Below are positions 1-7,503 of a stretch of DNA of 64,000 nt, piece after piece (positions within the stretch are counted from its first letter, which is position 1; each line of letters starts with the position of its first letter). Source of the DNA: Candidatus Nanohaloarchaea archaeon. GTDB taxonomy: Archaea > Nanohalarchaeota > Nanosalinia > Nanosalinales > Nanosalinaceae. The notes under the pieces are model-generated. The model had not been told where the DNA came from. It saw only the letters and a program-made list of their open reading frames with translations, and ran no database searches. Made by a program: the position numbers and the translations under genes. The DNA lies in the NCBI GenBank assembly GCA_014297435.1, contig JACOQA010000002.1, forward strand, positions 1-64,000, in the 5' to 3' direction.

Positions 1-297
1 GACTGGGTGATGGTGCCGAACATCTACGGCATGAGCCAGTACGCCTACGAAAACATGATGACCAAACCCTACATCTCATCCTCAAACTACATCAACAAAA
101 TGAGCCACTACGAAGGCGGAGACTGGGAAAACCACTGGGATGGTCTCTACTGGAGCTTCATCAAGAAACACGAGGAGAAAATCTCCGGTATTCAGAGGAT
201 GAGATTCATGACCTCCACGCTAGAGAGGATGAACAAAGAGACAGTAGAAGAGCATCTAGAGAATGCAGAAGAATTCAAAGAAAAATTACGGCAGTAA
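1..297 (+). CDS. Cryptochrome/photolyase-related protein, C-terminal part (5' end outside window)
   Basis: The reading frame is open from base 1, so only the last 98 residues are seen. The segment with NIYGMSQYA, TKPYISSSNYINKMSHY and LYWSF matches the C-terminal FAD-domain signature of the deoxyribodipyrimidine photolyase-related family (the [4Fe-4S] bacterial cryptochrome/photolyase group), which repairs UV lesions in DNA or senses light. In that family the stretch after the MS-Y motif normally carries three cysteines of the iron-sulfur cluster within a longer loop ending in CPF. Here that loop is only about 11 residues (EGGDWENHWDG) and has no cysteine, so the cluster is probably absent. 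Family assignment is confident from the motif order; activity cannot be judged without the missing N-terminal part. Confidence 0.8.
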   Translation, partial: DWVMVPNIYGMSQYAYENMMTKPYISSSNYINKMSHYEGGDWENHWDGLYWSFIKKHEEKISGIQRMRFMTSTLERMNKETVEEHLENAEEFKEKLRQ

Positions 298-318
298 GAT
301 ATAATTTCTACTTCAGAA

Positions 319-1059
319 TTATTCTTCTTCCCATTTTTTTACTATATTATCAGCCAACTTCTCAGAATATCTATGACTTTTTCCTTTTCTTACTTCTCTG
401 GCTATTTCTCTAGCCTTTTGAGCACTGCTCTCAGACCATCCTTCTTTTTTCAGCCAGCTCCAGATTTCGTCCGGAGTCCAATCATAGCCATTCTCATCAA
501 GACGATGGAATCCATCCTTTAACCTATCTATATCCATCGAATGCAACATACTCGAGTTGCAAGTCAAATCAAAACTCTCCAACGCATTTTCAACTACAGA
601 ATTCAATGATGTCTCGTTTGAGATGTCTTTTCCAGGACCTGCTGTTTCAGCTTCATTTGCCTTAATCCATGGTCGAATTTCATCCATTCTATCTGAAACC
701 ACACAAACAGCTGATGCAGTATCCAAATCCTCATCAACCTTCTCTAATAGGTCTCTACCAGCATATAAAGTTAAAACCGGACCTGAAGTGTATCTGAAAT
801 TATTTCTTTCAGTAAAAAGCTTCAACTGAGCTCCGCTCCTACTAAGTTCGACACCTTCACCTTTCTTTAATCCTTTAACAGGATTTTTACCTAGAACATT
901 CTCTATTGTTCCCTCTAAATTACTTTTAACTGGAACAGCGATAACTGCTTCATCAAAATCTTCTGACTTCTGATTTAACCACAATAAACCTGCAGTTACC
1001 GCATCCTCATCAACCTGATCTACATCCATGTAGAAGTTTTCTCTACTCTCAGAACCCAT
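319..1059 (-). CDS. Hypothetical protein, acidic, 246 aa
   Basis: I do not recognise this protein. The N-terminal half (to about residue 130) has alternating beta-type hydrophobic stretches (for example DFDEAVIAVPVKSNLEG and YTSGPVLTLYAGRDLLEKV), suggesting a small alpha/beta domain. The C-terminal 60 residues are helical and charged, with a WTPDEIWSWLKKEGWSES motif followed by a basic stretch (REVRKGKSHR), which could be a small helical nucleic-acid or protein binding module. The ATG at 1057-1059 lies about 28 bases after a TATA-like AAAATATAATAG on the minus strand, consistent with a leaderless transcript. It is transcribed towards the photolyase gene and is single. No function is proposed. 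Confidence 0.7.
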   Translation of the reverse strand: MGSESRENFYMDVDQVDEDAVTAGLLWLNQKSEDFDEAVIAVPVKSNLEGTIENVLGKNPVKGLKKGEGVELSRSGAQLKLFTERNNFRYTSGPVLTLYAGRDLLEKVDEDLDTASAVCVVSDRMDEIRPWIKANEAETAGPGKDISNETSLNSVVENALESFDLTCNSSMLHSMDIDRLKDGFHRLDENGYDWTPDEIWSWLKKEGWSESSAQKAREIAREVRKGKSHRYSEKLADNIVKKWEEE

Positions 1060-1222
1060 ATCTAATCCTTACAGAAAAATTCTATTATATTTTGTCCAGA
1101 CAGACCAGAAAAACCAGGAAAATTCCCTTCTCTACTTCTATTGTACTGTTCGTTTAATTATTCAATAAAACCCTCCTTGGAAAGTCATCAACTTTATAAC
1201 AAATTTGGTACAAGATTTATTT

Positions 1223-2731
1223 ATGTCAGAACAAACTATTAGACCGGCTAAAGAGGAAATAGATTTCCCAGTTGTTGAACTTTTGACAGGAAGAGGGTTT
1301 ATTACAGGTAAGTCTGGATCAGGTAAGTCGAACACTACCGGAGTTATCCTTGAGCAGTTACTGGAACAGAACTTTCCTTTCTTGATTGTAGATACAGAAG
1401 GAGAGTACTATGGTCTGAAGGAAGAATACGAGATACTGCATGTGGGCGCTGATGAGAGCTGCGATGTTAGAATTGGAAAAGAGCATACTGGAAAAATCAT
1501 AGATTTAGCTCTAGAGAAGAACCTGCCGATAGTTCTGGATGTTTCCGGCTACCTCAGTGACGATGATGCGAAAGATATAGTAGGAAGTGTGGTGAAAGGT
1601 CTCTTCGACAAGGAAAAGAAGATGAAGAAACCATTCCTTCTCGTAATCGAAGAGTGCCACGAATATATTCCTGAACAGATGAAGCTCGATGACTGTGGCC
1701 AGGCAATAATCAAAGTAGCCAAGAGAGGAAGAAAGAGAGGTCTCGGAGTACTAGGCATATCTCAAAGACCTGCAGATGTAAAGAAGGATTTCATTACGCA
1801 AGCCAACTATAAGATCTGGCATAACTTAGATTGGGATACGGACTTGAATGTTGTAAGAAGAGTTATAGGGAAAGACTCTGTAGACACAGTAAAGGAGCTA
1901 GAGACGGGAGAGGTCTTGATAGACGCAGACTTCCTAGATGGTTTACAGAAGGTTAGTTTCAAGGAGAGAGAAACTTTCCATGCCGGTCAGACCCCAGACC
2001 TTTCTGATTTTGAAACACCTGATCTAAAGAGTGTTTCAAGCGACCTAGTTGATGAACTGCAGCAGATAACAAAGGAAAAAGAAGAAGAAAAAGACAGGAT
2101 TTCTGAACTAGAAGAAGAATTGGAGAAGAAGAATAAGGAGATTGAGAACCTGGAAGAGAGAATTAACGATCTTAAGGATCATAACAGCTTCGCGGAGAGA
2201 TTTGTCTCAGCTATAGAACATGAAGTTGGAGATGAGGAGAGAGAGGAAATAACCCAAGAGATTGAGAACGCGAAGAGAACTTCTCTGAACCAGGAAGTAC
2301 TCGAGAAACTGGATCAGATATTGGAAAAAATCTCTAGCCCGGAGCAAAGAGCTGTAGAGCAAGAACAGAGAGAAACGGAAAAAAAGGAAGAGAATATGGC
2401 AGAGCAGAACATATTAGATAATGAAGAATTCGTTGAGGAATTAAGCCGGATTGCTTCTTCATCCAACGCCTCAAAGAAGGCCTTGATATCCACAGCCAGC
2501 TATCTTGAGAATAATAAAGGCACACAGAAGGAAATAGCTAATTTTTCAGGATATTCTGATACTACAGCAGTTTCAAAAGCGGTCAAGAGCCTGAGGGATG
2601 CAGGACTGATTGAAAAAGTAGGCAACAGGAATCGGAAAGGAGTTTATGCCCTAGCAGATGATGCTATTACAGAAATAGACTCAAGGGTTAAAAGTCGTGA
2701 AAGAGCTAAAAAGCTACAGGATAGAGTCTAA
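1223..2731 (+). CDS. HerA-like (DUF87) ATPase with coiled coil and C-terminal winged helix
   Basis: This 502-residue protein is a P-loop ATPase of the HerA/FtsK-like superfamily. Walker A is GKSGSGKSN near residues 30-38; Walker B is FLLVIEECHEY near 145-155, followed by the arginine-rich AKRGRKRGLG and sensor-like GISQRPADV. HerA relatives are hexameric DNA motors. After the ATPase core come a long charged coiled coil (about residues 275-345) and a C-terminal winged-helix domain (about 405-490) that resembles the gene at 4939-5457. No NurA nuclease gene is adjacent, so this is a HerA-like regulator or motor rather than a classic HerA-NurA pair. The ATG at 1223 is preferred over the upstream TTG at 1205 because TTTATAAC ends about 24 bases before it, fitting a leaderless start. 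Confidence 0.85.
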   Translation: MSEQTIRPAKEEIDFPVVELLTGRGFITGKSGSGKSNTTGVILEQLLEQNFPFLIVDTEGEYYGLKEEYEILHVGADESCDVRIGKEHTGKIIDLALEKNLPIVLDVSGYLSDDDAKDIVGSVVKGLFDKEKKMKKPFLLVIEECHEYIPEQMKLDDCGQAIIKVAKRGRKRGLGVLGISQRPADVKKDFITQANYKIWHNLDWDTDLNVVRRVIGKDSVDTVKELETGEVLIDADFLDGLQKVSFKERETFHAGQTPDLSDFETPDLKSVSSDLVDELQQITKEKEEEKDRISELEEELEKKNKEIENLEERINDLKDHNSFAERFVSAIEHEVGDEEREEITQEIENAKRTSLNQEVLEKLDQILEKISSPEQRAVEQEQRETEKKEENMAEQNILDNEEFVEELSRIASSSNASKKALISTASYLENNKGTQKEIANFSGYSDTTAVSKAVKSLRDAGLIEKVGNRNRKGVYALADDAITEIDSRVKSRERAKKLQDRV

Positions 2732-2946
2732 TCAATTTTAATTTTTACCTAGATGTAAATGTTGAATCGTTAAAAACAAATGCAACACGATTTCTAAAAA
2801 TCCGTTAGAGGCTTTCTGTGCTTGCTTTTTGTCTTCTAATCTGATTCTGATATCAAAGATAGTTTTTTGAAGTACAGGATAGGAAGGATTTAAAAGATTC
2901 GAGGGTCTTAAATTGAACAACCTCTAGGGAGGAGGGTGAGAAAAAC

Positions 2947-3348
2947 ATGACGCAAGAAGACGAAGATCAAGACCCGCTTGAACGACTACTGTTGGACAAG
3001 AATTCCATAAACCGAGAGAAGCTTACTGAGGCACTGGAAGATCGTATTGGTATAGATCAAGATTCAGCCGATCCAGTTTACAGAGCAGGATGGCAGAATC
3101 TTTCTAACAAAAAGAAAACTACATACTTTCTTCTCTACCGAAAGGCAGTTGTTGCCCTAGGCATGGAGAAAGAAGAGAACGAGGGAATGTCTTCCCGGGA
3201 AATATCAGACGAAACTGGAGTAAACTATGATACCCTCCGAAGTATTCTCTCTCGAGCCGAATACATAGAAAAGGACGAAGAAAAAGGAGGATACATCATA
3301 CCTGGACACTCTCTAGATAGAGCAATAGAGGTGGTCGAAGATGAGTGA
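2947..3348 (+). CDS. Small protein with winged-helix/HTH domain
   Basis: A 133-residue acidic protein, first gene of a tightly overlapping five-gene set. The C-terminal half contains SSREISDETGVNYDTLRSIL, a typical helix-turn-helix, followed by an EKGGYIIPG wing-like turn, so a DNA-binding role is likely. The central LSNKKKTTYFLLYRKAVVA may be a helical dimerisation region. A purine-rich GGAGGAGGGTGA lies about 9 bases before the ATG and a TATA-like TTTAAAAG lies about 55 bases upstream, so this gene probably has a short leader. Its stop overlaps the start of the next gene (ATGAGTGA arrangement). The specific target and family are unknown. Confidence 0.75.
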   Translation: MTQEDEDQDPLERLLLDKNSINREKLTEALEDRIGIDQDSADPVYRAGWQNLSNKKKTTYFLLYRKAVVALGMEKEENEGMSSREISDETGVNYDTLRSILSRAEYIEKDEEKGGYIIPGHSLDRAIEVVEDE

Positions 3349-3745
3349 TCAAAAAATCCGAAAGATAGAGAAGCGCCTCAATCAACACGAAGAAAGAATT
3401 CAGGAACTCGAGGAGAAAGTTGAAGATTCCGTGTCCCTAGACATGGAACTCAGTATGCCAGAGTTTGTAAATAACGAATGCGAGGCTTCAACACACAAGG
3501 AAAGAGTAATTTCCATCTCTTACTATCTGAAGGCGTACGAGAACCAAGACAGCTTTACAAAGAAAGATCTTGAACAGGCCTACCAGAGATGCGGTGAGAG
3601 CAGCACCAACTTTAGCGCCAGGGCATCAGAGGCAGTAAAAGATGGTTTGCTGAAGGTAGATGATAATGGGAGACCTCGACATTGGAGTCTTACAAAAACA
3701 GGAGCTGAAGAAGTAGAGACTATGCAAGGTGAGGACAATGAGTGA
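3341..3745 (+). CDS. Coiled-coil plus winged-helix protein, copy A of a tandem pair
   Basis: 134 residues. Residues 1-30 form a heptad-rich coiled coil (KIRKIEKRLNQHEERIQEL); residues about 38-130 form a winged-helix-like domain with the conserved pattern PEFVNN, HKERVISISYYL, FTKKDLEQAY and a final W-LTKTG segment. The same pattern (EF, then K-V-I-YYLEKY, then FT-DLE, then W-T-TGEE) recurs in the next gene, so the two arose by tandem duplication. The domain is common in archaeal proteins of unknown role, to my recollection. The coiled coil suggests dimers or mixed dimers with the neighbour. Start and stop both overlap neighbouring genes by the same ATGAGTGA sequence, indicating translational coupling. 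Confidence 0.75.
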   Translation: MSDQKIRKIEKRLNQHEERIQELEEKVEDSVSLDMELSMPEFVNNECEASTHKERVISISYYLKAYENQDSFTKKDLEQAYQRCGESSTNFSARASEAVKDGLLKVDDNGRPRHWSLTKTGAEEVETMQGEDNE

Positions 3746-4145
3746 TGAAAGAATCGATGAGCTTGAGAACCGAGTGGAAGAACTTGAAGAGACCGTCTTC
3801 GAGACCGCTGGACCCCATACACATTCTTCCGGAAAGAAGCTTTCGGTCAGAGAATTCATGAATAACCACGATACCTCATCACATAGGAAGAAAGTCCTCG
3901 TGATAGGATACTACCTAGAAAAATACGAGAATTATCAGAACTTTACTTCCTCCGATCTAGAGGACTACTACAGGAAGGCGAAGGTTCAAGTTTCCTCAAA
4001 CACTTCTAAGTTCATTAATGATTGTGCTGAGAAAGGATGGATGATGGAAGGAGAAGAAAGGACAGAAGACAATGAGAAGACTTGGATTGTAACCCAAACT
4101 GGAGAAGAAAAAGTCGAAGGCGATTTCAAGGAAGGTGGAAACTAG
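3738..4145 (+). CDS. Coiled-coil plus winged-helix protein, copy B of a tandem pair
   Basis: 135 residues when started at the ATG of 3738, which aligns with the start of the preceding paralogue (MSDERIDE against MSDQKIRK); a GTG at 3729 in frame is less likely. The N-terminal coiled coil (LENRVEELEETVFE) is followed by the winged-helix-like domain: REFMNN, HRKKVLVIGYYLEKYEN, FTSSDLEDYY and WIVTQTGEEKVE. It differs from copy A by a short histidine/glycine-containing linker (GPHTHSSGKK). The stop codon ends beside the GTG start of the next gene. As with its sister, DNA binding is inferred from fold only and the biological role is not known. Confidence 0.75.
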   Translation: MSDERIDELENRVEELEETVFETAGPHTHSSGKKLSVREFMNNHDTSSHRKKVLVIGYYLEKYENYQNFTSSDLEDYYRKAKVQVSSNTSKFINDCAEKGWMMEGEERTEDNEKTWIVTQTGEEKVEGDFKEGGN

Positions 4146-4942
4146 TGCTAACAAAAAGTGAAATTCTTTCCGAGGTCGAAGAAAGTGAGCTTGATCAAAA
4201 ACTCTTTGAAGAGCTACTTGAAGAGCATGATGGTATTCGGAAAGCCTTCAACAGAAAAGACTACGAGAAAACCTTACTGAAAACAGGCAAGTTCTGCGAG
4301 ACAACATATCAGTTGCTTCAGGAAATAAAAGACGGAGAACATAGTCAGCAACCAGATCGCACTGAGCTTACGGAGAAACTTGAGAACCTTCCAAGCAAGG
4401 ATTACCCAGAGAGCATCAGAATTCTCATTCCGCGGGTAGCAAACTCAATGTATGACTTTCGAAATAAGCGCGGCGGAGCCCATATATCCCCTATTAATCC
4501 GCAATACATAGATGCACATCTTATTGTCCAAGGATCCCGTTGGATAATCGCAGAGCTTCTCAGGGTTTACGGTGACGGAGATATTGAAGTAGAGACTCTC
4601 AGGTCACAGGTTCAGCACTTGGCAACCCGAAGCCTTCCACTTGTTGAGGAGTTTGAGGATGGGGATGTAATGGTCCTTGCAGAAACAGAATCTTGCAAAG
4701 AGGACATACTGATGATTCTGTATCATTTCTATCCTGACAGAGTTACCAATAATGAACTGGATGACATTATCTCCGGTGAATCTCGGAAAAATGTGCTAAC
4801 CAGTCTGAACCAACTCTACAAGAACAAGAACTATGTACACAGAAATGATTCAGGAGCTAAGCTAACTCAGAAAGGGCGTGAGCATGTAGAGAAAACATAT
4901 GGAGAGGAAACAAAAGAGGAACAAGTGGAGGGTGCACAATGA
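4145..4942 (+). CDS. HEPN/Abi-C-like protein with C-terminal winged helix
   Basis: 265 residues from the GTG at 4145 (protein begins VLTKSEILSE), a start that sits directly on the previous stop. Residues about 10-145 are helical and contain SMYDFRNKRGGAHISP, an R-N-K-R-G-G-A-H arrangement that fits the RxxxxxxH signature of HEPN domains and the abortive-infection C-terminal (Abi_C) family; many HEPN proteins are RNases in toxin or antiviral systems. After VVQ-type helices comes a second domain (about 180-255) with EDILMILYHFYPDRVTNNEL and KLTQKGREHVE, a winged-helix pattern. The combination of HEPN and winged helix with four other DNA-binding genes points to a regulatory or defence cassette. 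Catalysis is inferred from the motif, not shown. Confidence 0.7.
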   Translation: MLTKSEILSEVEESELDQKLFEELLEEHDGIRKAFNRKDYEKTLLKTGKFCETTYQLLQEIKDGEHSQQPDRTELTEKLENLPSKDYPESIRILIPRVANSMYDFRNKRGGAHISPINPQYIDAHLIVQGSRWIIAELLRVYGDGDIEVETLRSQVQHLATRSLPLVEEFEDGDVMVLAETESCKEDILMILYHFYPDRVTNNELDDIISGESRKNVLTSLNQLYKNKNYVHRNDSGAKLTQKGREHVEKTYGEETKEEQVEGAQ

Positions 4943-5457
4943 TTGGACAAGATGAACTAGAAAAGTTGGAAAAAACACAGGAAGAACTTCAGAACTCAGA
5001 TATAAAGGAGGAGTATATTCCAGAAATCTTAGGCAGTCTAGTAGAATCAGAACCAGAGATAAGCAAAATTTCGACATCAAATAATGTTCAAATCAAACAG
5101 AAGAACGAACCTATTAAGATAGAGTTAGAAGAGTCAATACTGGAAGCAGAAGAGGGTAAAGAAGCAGTCAATCATATCTTCGAAAATACAGAGGCTACCA
5201 AGAAGGCACTCACAAGCACCTTAATTCTAGTAGAGGACCAAGAAGAAGTTACAAGAGAAGACATAACAAAATTCTCAGATTACAGTGACGGTACTGAAAT
5301 TTCGAGGGCTTGCAGTGTTTTAGAGGACAGAGGCATACTGGAAATTGACTCTTCCGGAGAGGTAAACAAAATTAGTTCGACAGAGAATTGGATTCAAAAT
5401 CTAATAAAGCTACCTGAATTAAAGAAGAAACAGCAGGAAGTAATGGATTATCTATAA
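4939..5457 (+). CDS. Winged-helix protein related to the C-terminus of the HerA-like ATPase
   Basis: 172 residues; its ATG overlaps the stop of the preceding gene by ATGA. The first 90 residues are very acidic and low in structure. The C-terminal half (about 85-150) has TKKALTSTLILVEDQ, FSDYSDGTEISRA and VLEDRGILE. These line up with SKKALISTASYLENN, FSGYSDTTAVSKA and SLRDAGLIE in the HerA-like protein at 1223-2731, so the two share a winged-helix module. It is the last gene of the cluster; the spacing suggests co-translation with the HEPN-like gene. An adapter role, tying the ATPase to DNA or to the HEPN-like protein, is possible but unproven. Confidence 0.7.
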   Translation: MIGQDELEKLEKTQEELQNSDIKEEYIPEILGSLVESEPEISKISTSNNVQIKQKNEPIKIELEESILEAEEGKEAVNHIFENTEATKKALTSTLILVEDQEEVTREDITKFSDYSDGTEISRACSVLEDRGILEIDSSGEVNKISSTENWIQNLIKLPELKKKQQEVMDYL

Positions 5458-5544
5458 CTCAGTATTATTGTAGTTGTAATCACTAGTGTTTTGGAGAAGA
5501 ACCAAAGACGAGTTCTGGGAAATTAAAGATACATCAGCTAGAAT

Positions 5545-6150
5545 TTAGACTATTTCAAATATGTCTTCCCCCTTTCTTCTCCAGTTTCTGTCCTCCCCCT
5601 TCGGATAACCGATTGGGAAGATGAAAATAGGTCTTTCAGTTTCCTTCAGATCTAGTTTCTCAGATAATTTCTCCTGATCAAAGCCTCTCACTGGGCAGGA
5701 GCCGATTCCCTGTGTTTTGCATGCGAGCATGAAGAATGTGGCGGGTATGACGGTGTTTCTGGTGAGCCAGCCTGTCATGAACTCGCTGTCTCTGTTCTTG
5801 TAGTCGGAGTACATTTTACGCAAGTTCTCTGCTTTCTCCTCGTCGATCCTGCCTTCCTCCAGCTTGTGTTCCAGTACCTGTTCGGCGTTCACATCTATAT
5901 CTTCATCTCCAACTAGTACTACTATCTTGTCGGCGTATCTTACCCAGCCGTTGACCGGTATTACGGAACTTGTAGCTTTCTCCATCGCCCCCTCGGAATC
6001 CAAGACTATGAACCTGTACGGCTGAAGGTTGAATGCGGTCGGCGCTTTGGTCGTCAGTTCGAAGATCTTCTCCAACTTCTCCCTCTCTACTTCTTCATCT
6101 TTGAACTTCTTGACCGATGACCAGTTCTCCATCGCGTCTTCCAGATCCAT
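5545..6150 (-). CDS. Nitroreductase family FMN-dependent oxidoreductase
   Basis: 201 residues, the normal size for this family. The N-terminal WSSVKKFKDEEV corresponds to the R-S-x-R-x-F/F-type FMN phosphate-binding segment (here with K in place of the usual second R), APTAFNLQPYRFIVL is the family's A-P-S-x-x-N-x-Q-P-W/Y-F motif, and the C-terminal FIFPIGYPKGE matches the conserved F-x-x-x-G-Y-P region. These enzymes use NAD(P)H and FMN to reduce nitro compounds, quinones or flavin. The substrate here cannot be told. The ATG overlaps the stop of the upstream endonuclease III gene by one base (TAATG), so the two form an operon. Confidence 0.85.
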   Translation of the reverse strand: MDLEDAMENWSSVKKFKDEEVEREKLEKIFELTTKAPTAFNLQPYRFIVLDSEGAMEKATSSVIPVNGWVRYADKIVVLVGDEDIDVNAEQVLEHKLEEGRIDEEKAENLRKMYSDYKNRDSEFMTGWLTRNTVIPATFFMLACKTQGIGSCPVRGFDQEKLSEKLDLKETERPIFIFPIGYPKGEDRNWRRKGEDIFEIV

Positions 6151-6866
6151 TATTCCAAATCCTCCGGAGGGTATTCTTCAGGTTTTAAGTCGCCGTTTTC
6201 CACCAGTTCGTATCTCGAGCAGTACTTCTTGAGCTTAGTTTCTTCGCATGTCGGATTTCTGGCGGAGCAGTTGTTTTTCCCATGTTCGATTATCAGCATG
6301 TGGAAGCTGTTCTTGATATCATGCGGTACGGCCTCATTCAGCAGTTCATGTGCTTTTCCGTTGGAAGCTGAGAAAGGAATAAGTCTGAAACGTTTGGCGA
6401 TCCTTTCTACATGTGTATCGACCGGCATTACATCTGCGTCGAAGTGGAAGTTGAGTAAGACTGATGCGGTTTTTGGTCCGATTCCTTTGATCTCTTCAAG
6501 CCAGTCTTGCGCATCTGAATCCTCCATCTCACCAAGGAACTCTACCGAGTATTCTCCTGTTTCTTCTCTTAGTGCTTTCAATGTTCTCTGTATCCTCTGT
6601 GCTTTGGTCTGTGGCAGTCCTGCCGGATTAATCGAGTCGGCCAGTTCTTCGACTGATGCTTCCTCTATCTCTTCGTAGTCTTTGAAGTCGTTGAACAGGT
6701 TTTCAGCTGCTCTTGCTGTGTTTTCGTCTGCTACATTCTGTGATAGTATTGTGATTAGGAGTTGTCTGACTCCGTCTTTGTCGTCGTGCCAGTCTTGTTC
6801 TCCGTAAACCTCAAGCAGGTCTTGGTGAATGTTTCTGATTCTTTCCTCGGAGTTATCGAGTTTCAT
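6150..6866 (-). CDS. nth: Endonuclease III-type DNA glycosylase/AP lyase, with one cluster cysteine missing
   Basis: 238 residues from the ATG at 6864-6866, chosen because TATAAA on the minus strand lies about 29 bases upstream; a longer frame to 6950 would run over the promoter. The helix-hairpin-helix LEEIKGIGPKTASVLL carries the catalytic lysine, and MPVDTHVERIAKR carries the catalytic aspartate. This enzyme excises oxidised pyrimidines in base-excision repair. The C-terminal cluster motif is normally C-x6-C-x2-C-x5-C; here it reads CSARNPTCEETKLKKYC, with threonine at the third position, so only three of four ligands remain. The cluster may be labile, three-Cys ligated or lost. Confidence 0.9.
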   Translation of the reverse strand: MKLDNSEERIRNIHQDLLEVYGEQDWHDDKDGVRQLLITILSQNVADENTARAAENLFNDFKDYEEIEEASVEELADSINPAGLPQTKAQRIQRTLKALREETGEYSVEFLGEMEDSDAQDWLEEIKGIGPKTASVLLNFHFDADVMPVDTHVERIAKRFRLIPFSASNGKAHELLNEAVPHDIKNSFHMLIIEHGKNNCSARNPTCEETKLKKYCSRYELVENGDLKPEEYPPEDLE

Positions 6867-6980
6867 GGTTTTTTGTTTGCTGATTATTGGTTTATACTTT
6901 GGAATGAACTCAGACCGCACAGTAAATTGTTCACCGTGACGAGACGACACTAATTTAATAGTTTACGTAGAATCGGTTGT

Positions 6981-7499
6981 ATGGCTTACGAAATCCTTGA
7001 ATTCGACTATACAGAGCTGCACGAACTGGCTGAAGATGTAGATAACGAGGACTATTTCAGCCAAGAAGTCGAATTAAACGGTTTTGCCGAAATCCCGACG
7101 ACAGAAAATAAAAGAAACTATCTAAACCGGCTTTCCTACATCGACACATTTCTTGGATTTCTGGGTAAGAGCATGGACGGCAACTATGAAAGAAAAGCAT
7201 ACAACGAACGGACTAGAAAGCTTGGGAGAGAGGAAATAACTAAAGCCGGGGAAAAAGCTTTGCTGGAATTTGGAAGGGTCGTAGAATGGACAGAAAAACC
7301 TGTTGACGATGAAAAATGGGCCGATCACCTAAAGAAAACATATGAAGAACTCCTGAAGCCCGGCTTGGCAGAGACAATCCTCATGAACTCAGTATCAGAA
7401 GATAGAGAGCTTCAGGAGCTAGAAGAAAATACGTACGAAGACACGGAAAAAATGATTAAAAATATGGAAAAGATTGAAAGCGCGTTAAAAGAAATTTAA
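6981..7499 (+). CDS. Hypothetical protein, helical, 172 aa
   Basis: Not recognised. The protein is acidic and appears mostly helical, with LNRLSYIDTFLGFLGKSMDG in the middle and a heptad-like C-terminal tail (DTEKMIKNMEKIESALKEI) that could form a coiled coil. There is no signal peptide or membrane segment. The ATG lies about 27 bases after TAATTTAATA, suggesting a leaderless transcript, and it is transcribed divergently from the nth gene. It converges with the aldolase gene, with only 4 bases between the stops. No function is proposed. Confidence 0.7.
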   Translation: MAYEILEFDYTELHELAEDVDNEDYFSQEVELNGFAEIPTTENKRNYLNRLSYIDTFLGFLGKSMDGNYERKAYNERTRKLGREEITKAGEKALLEFGRVVEWTEKPVDDEKWADHLKKTYEELLKPGLAETILMNSVSEDRELQELEENTYEDTEKMIKNMEKIESALKEI

Positions 7500-7503
7500 A
7501 TCC

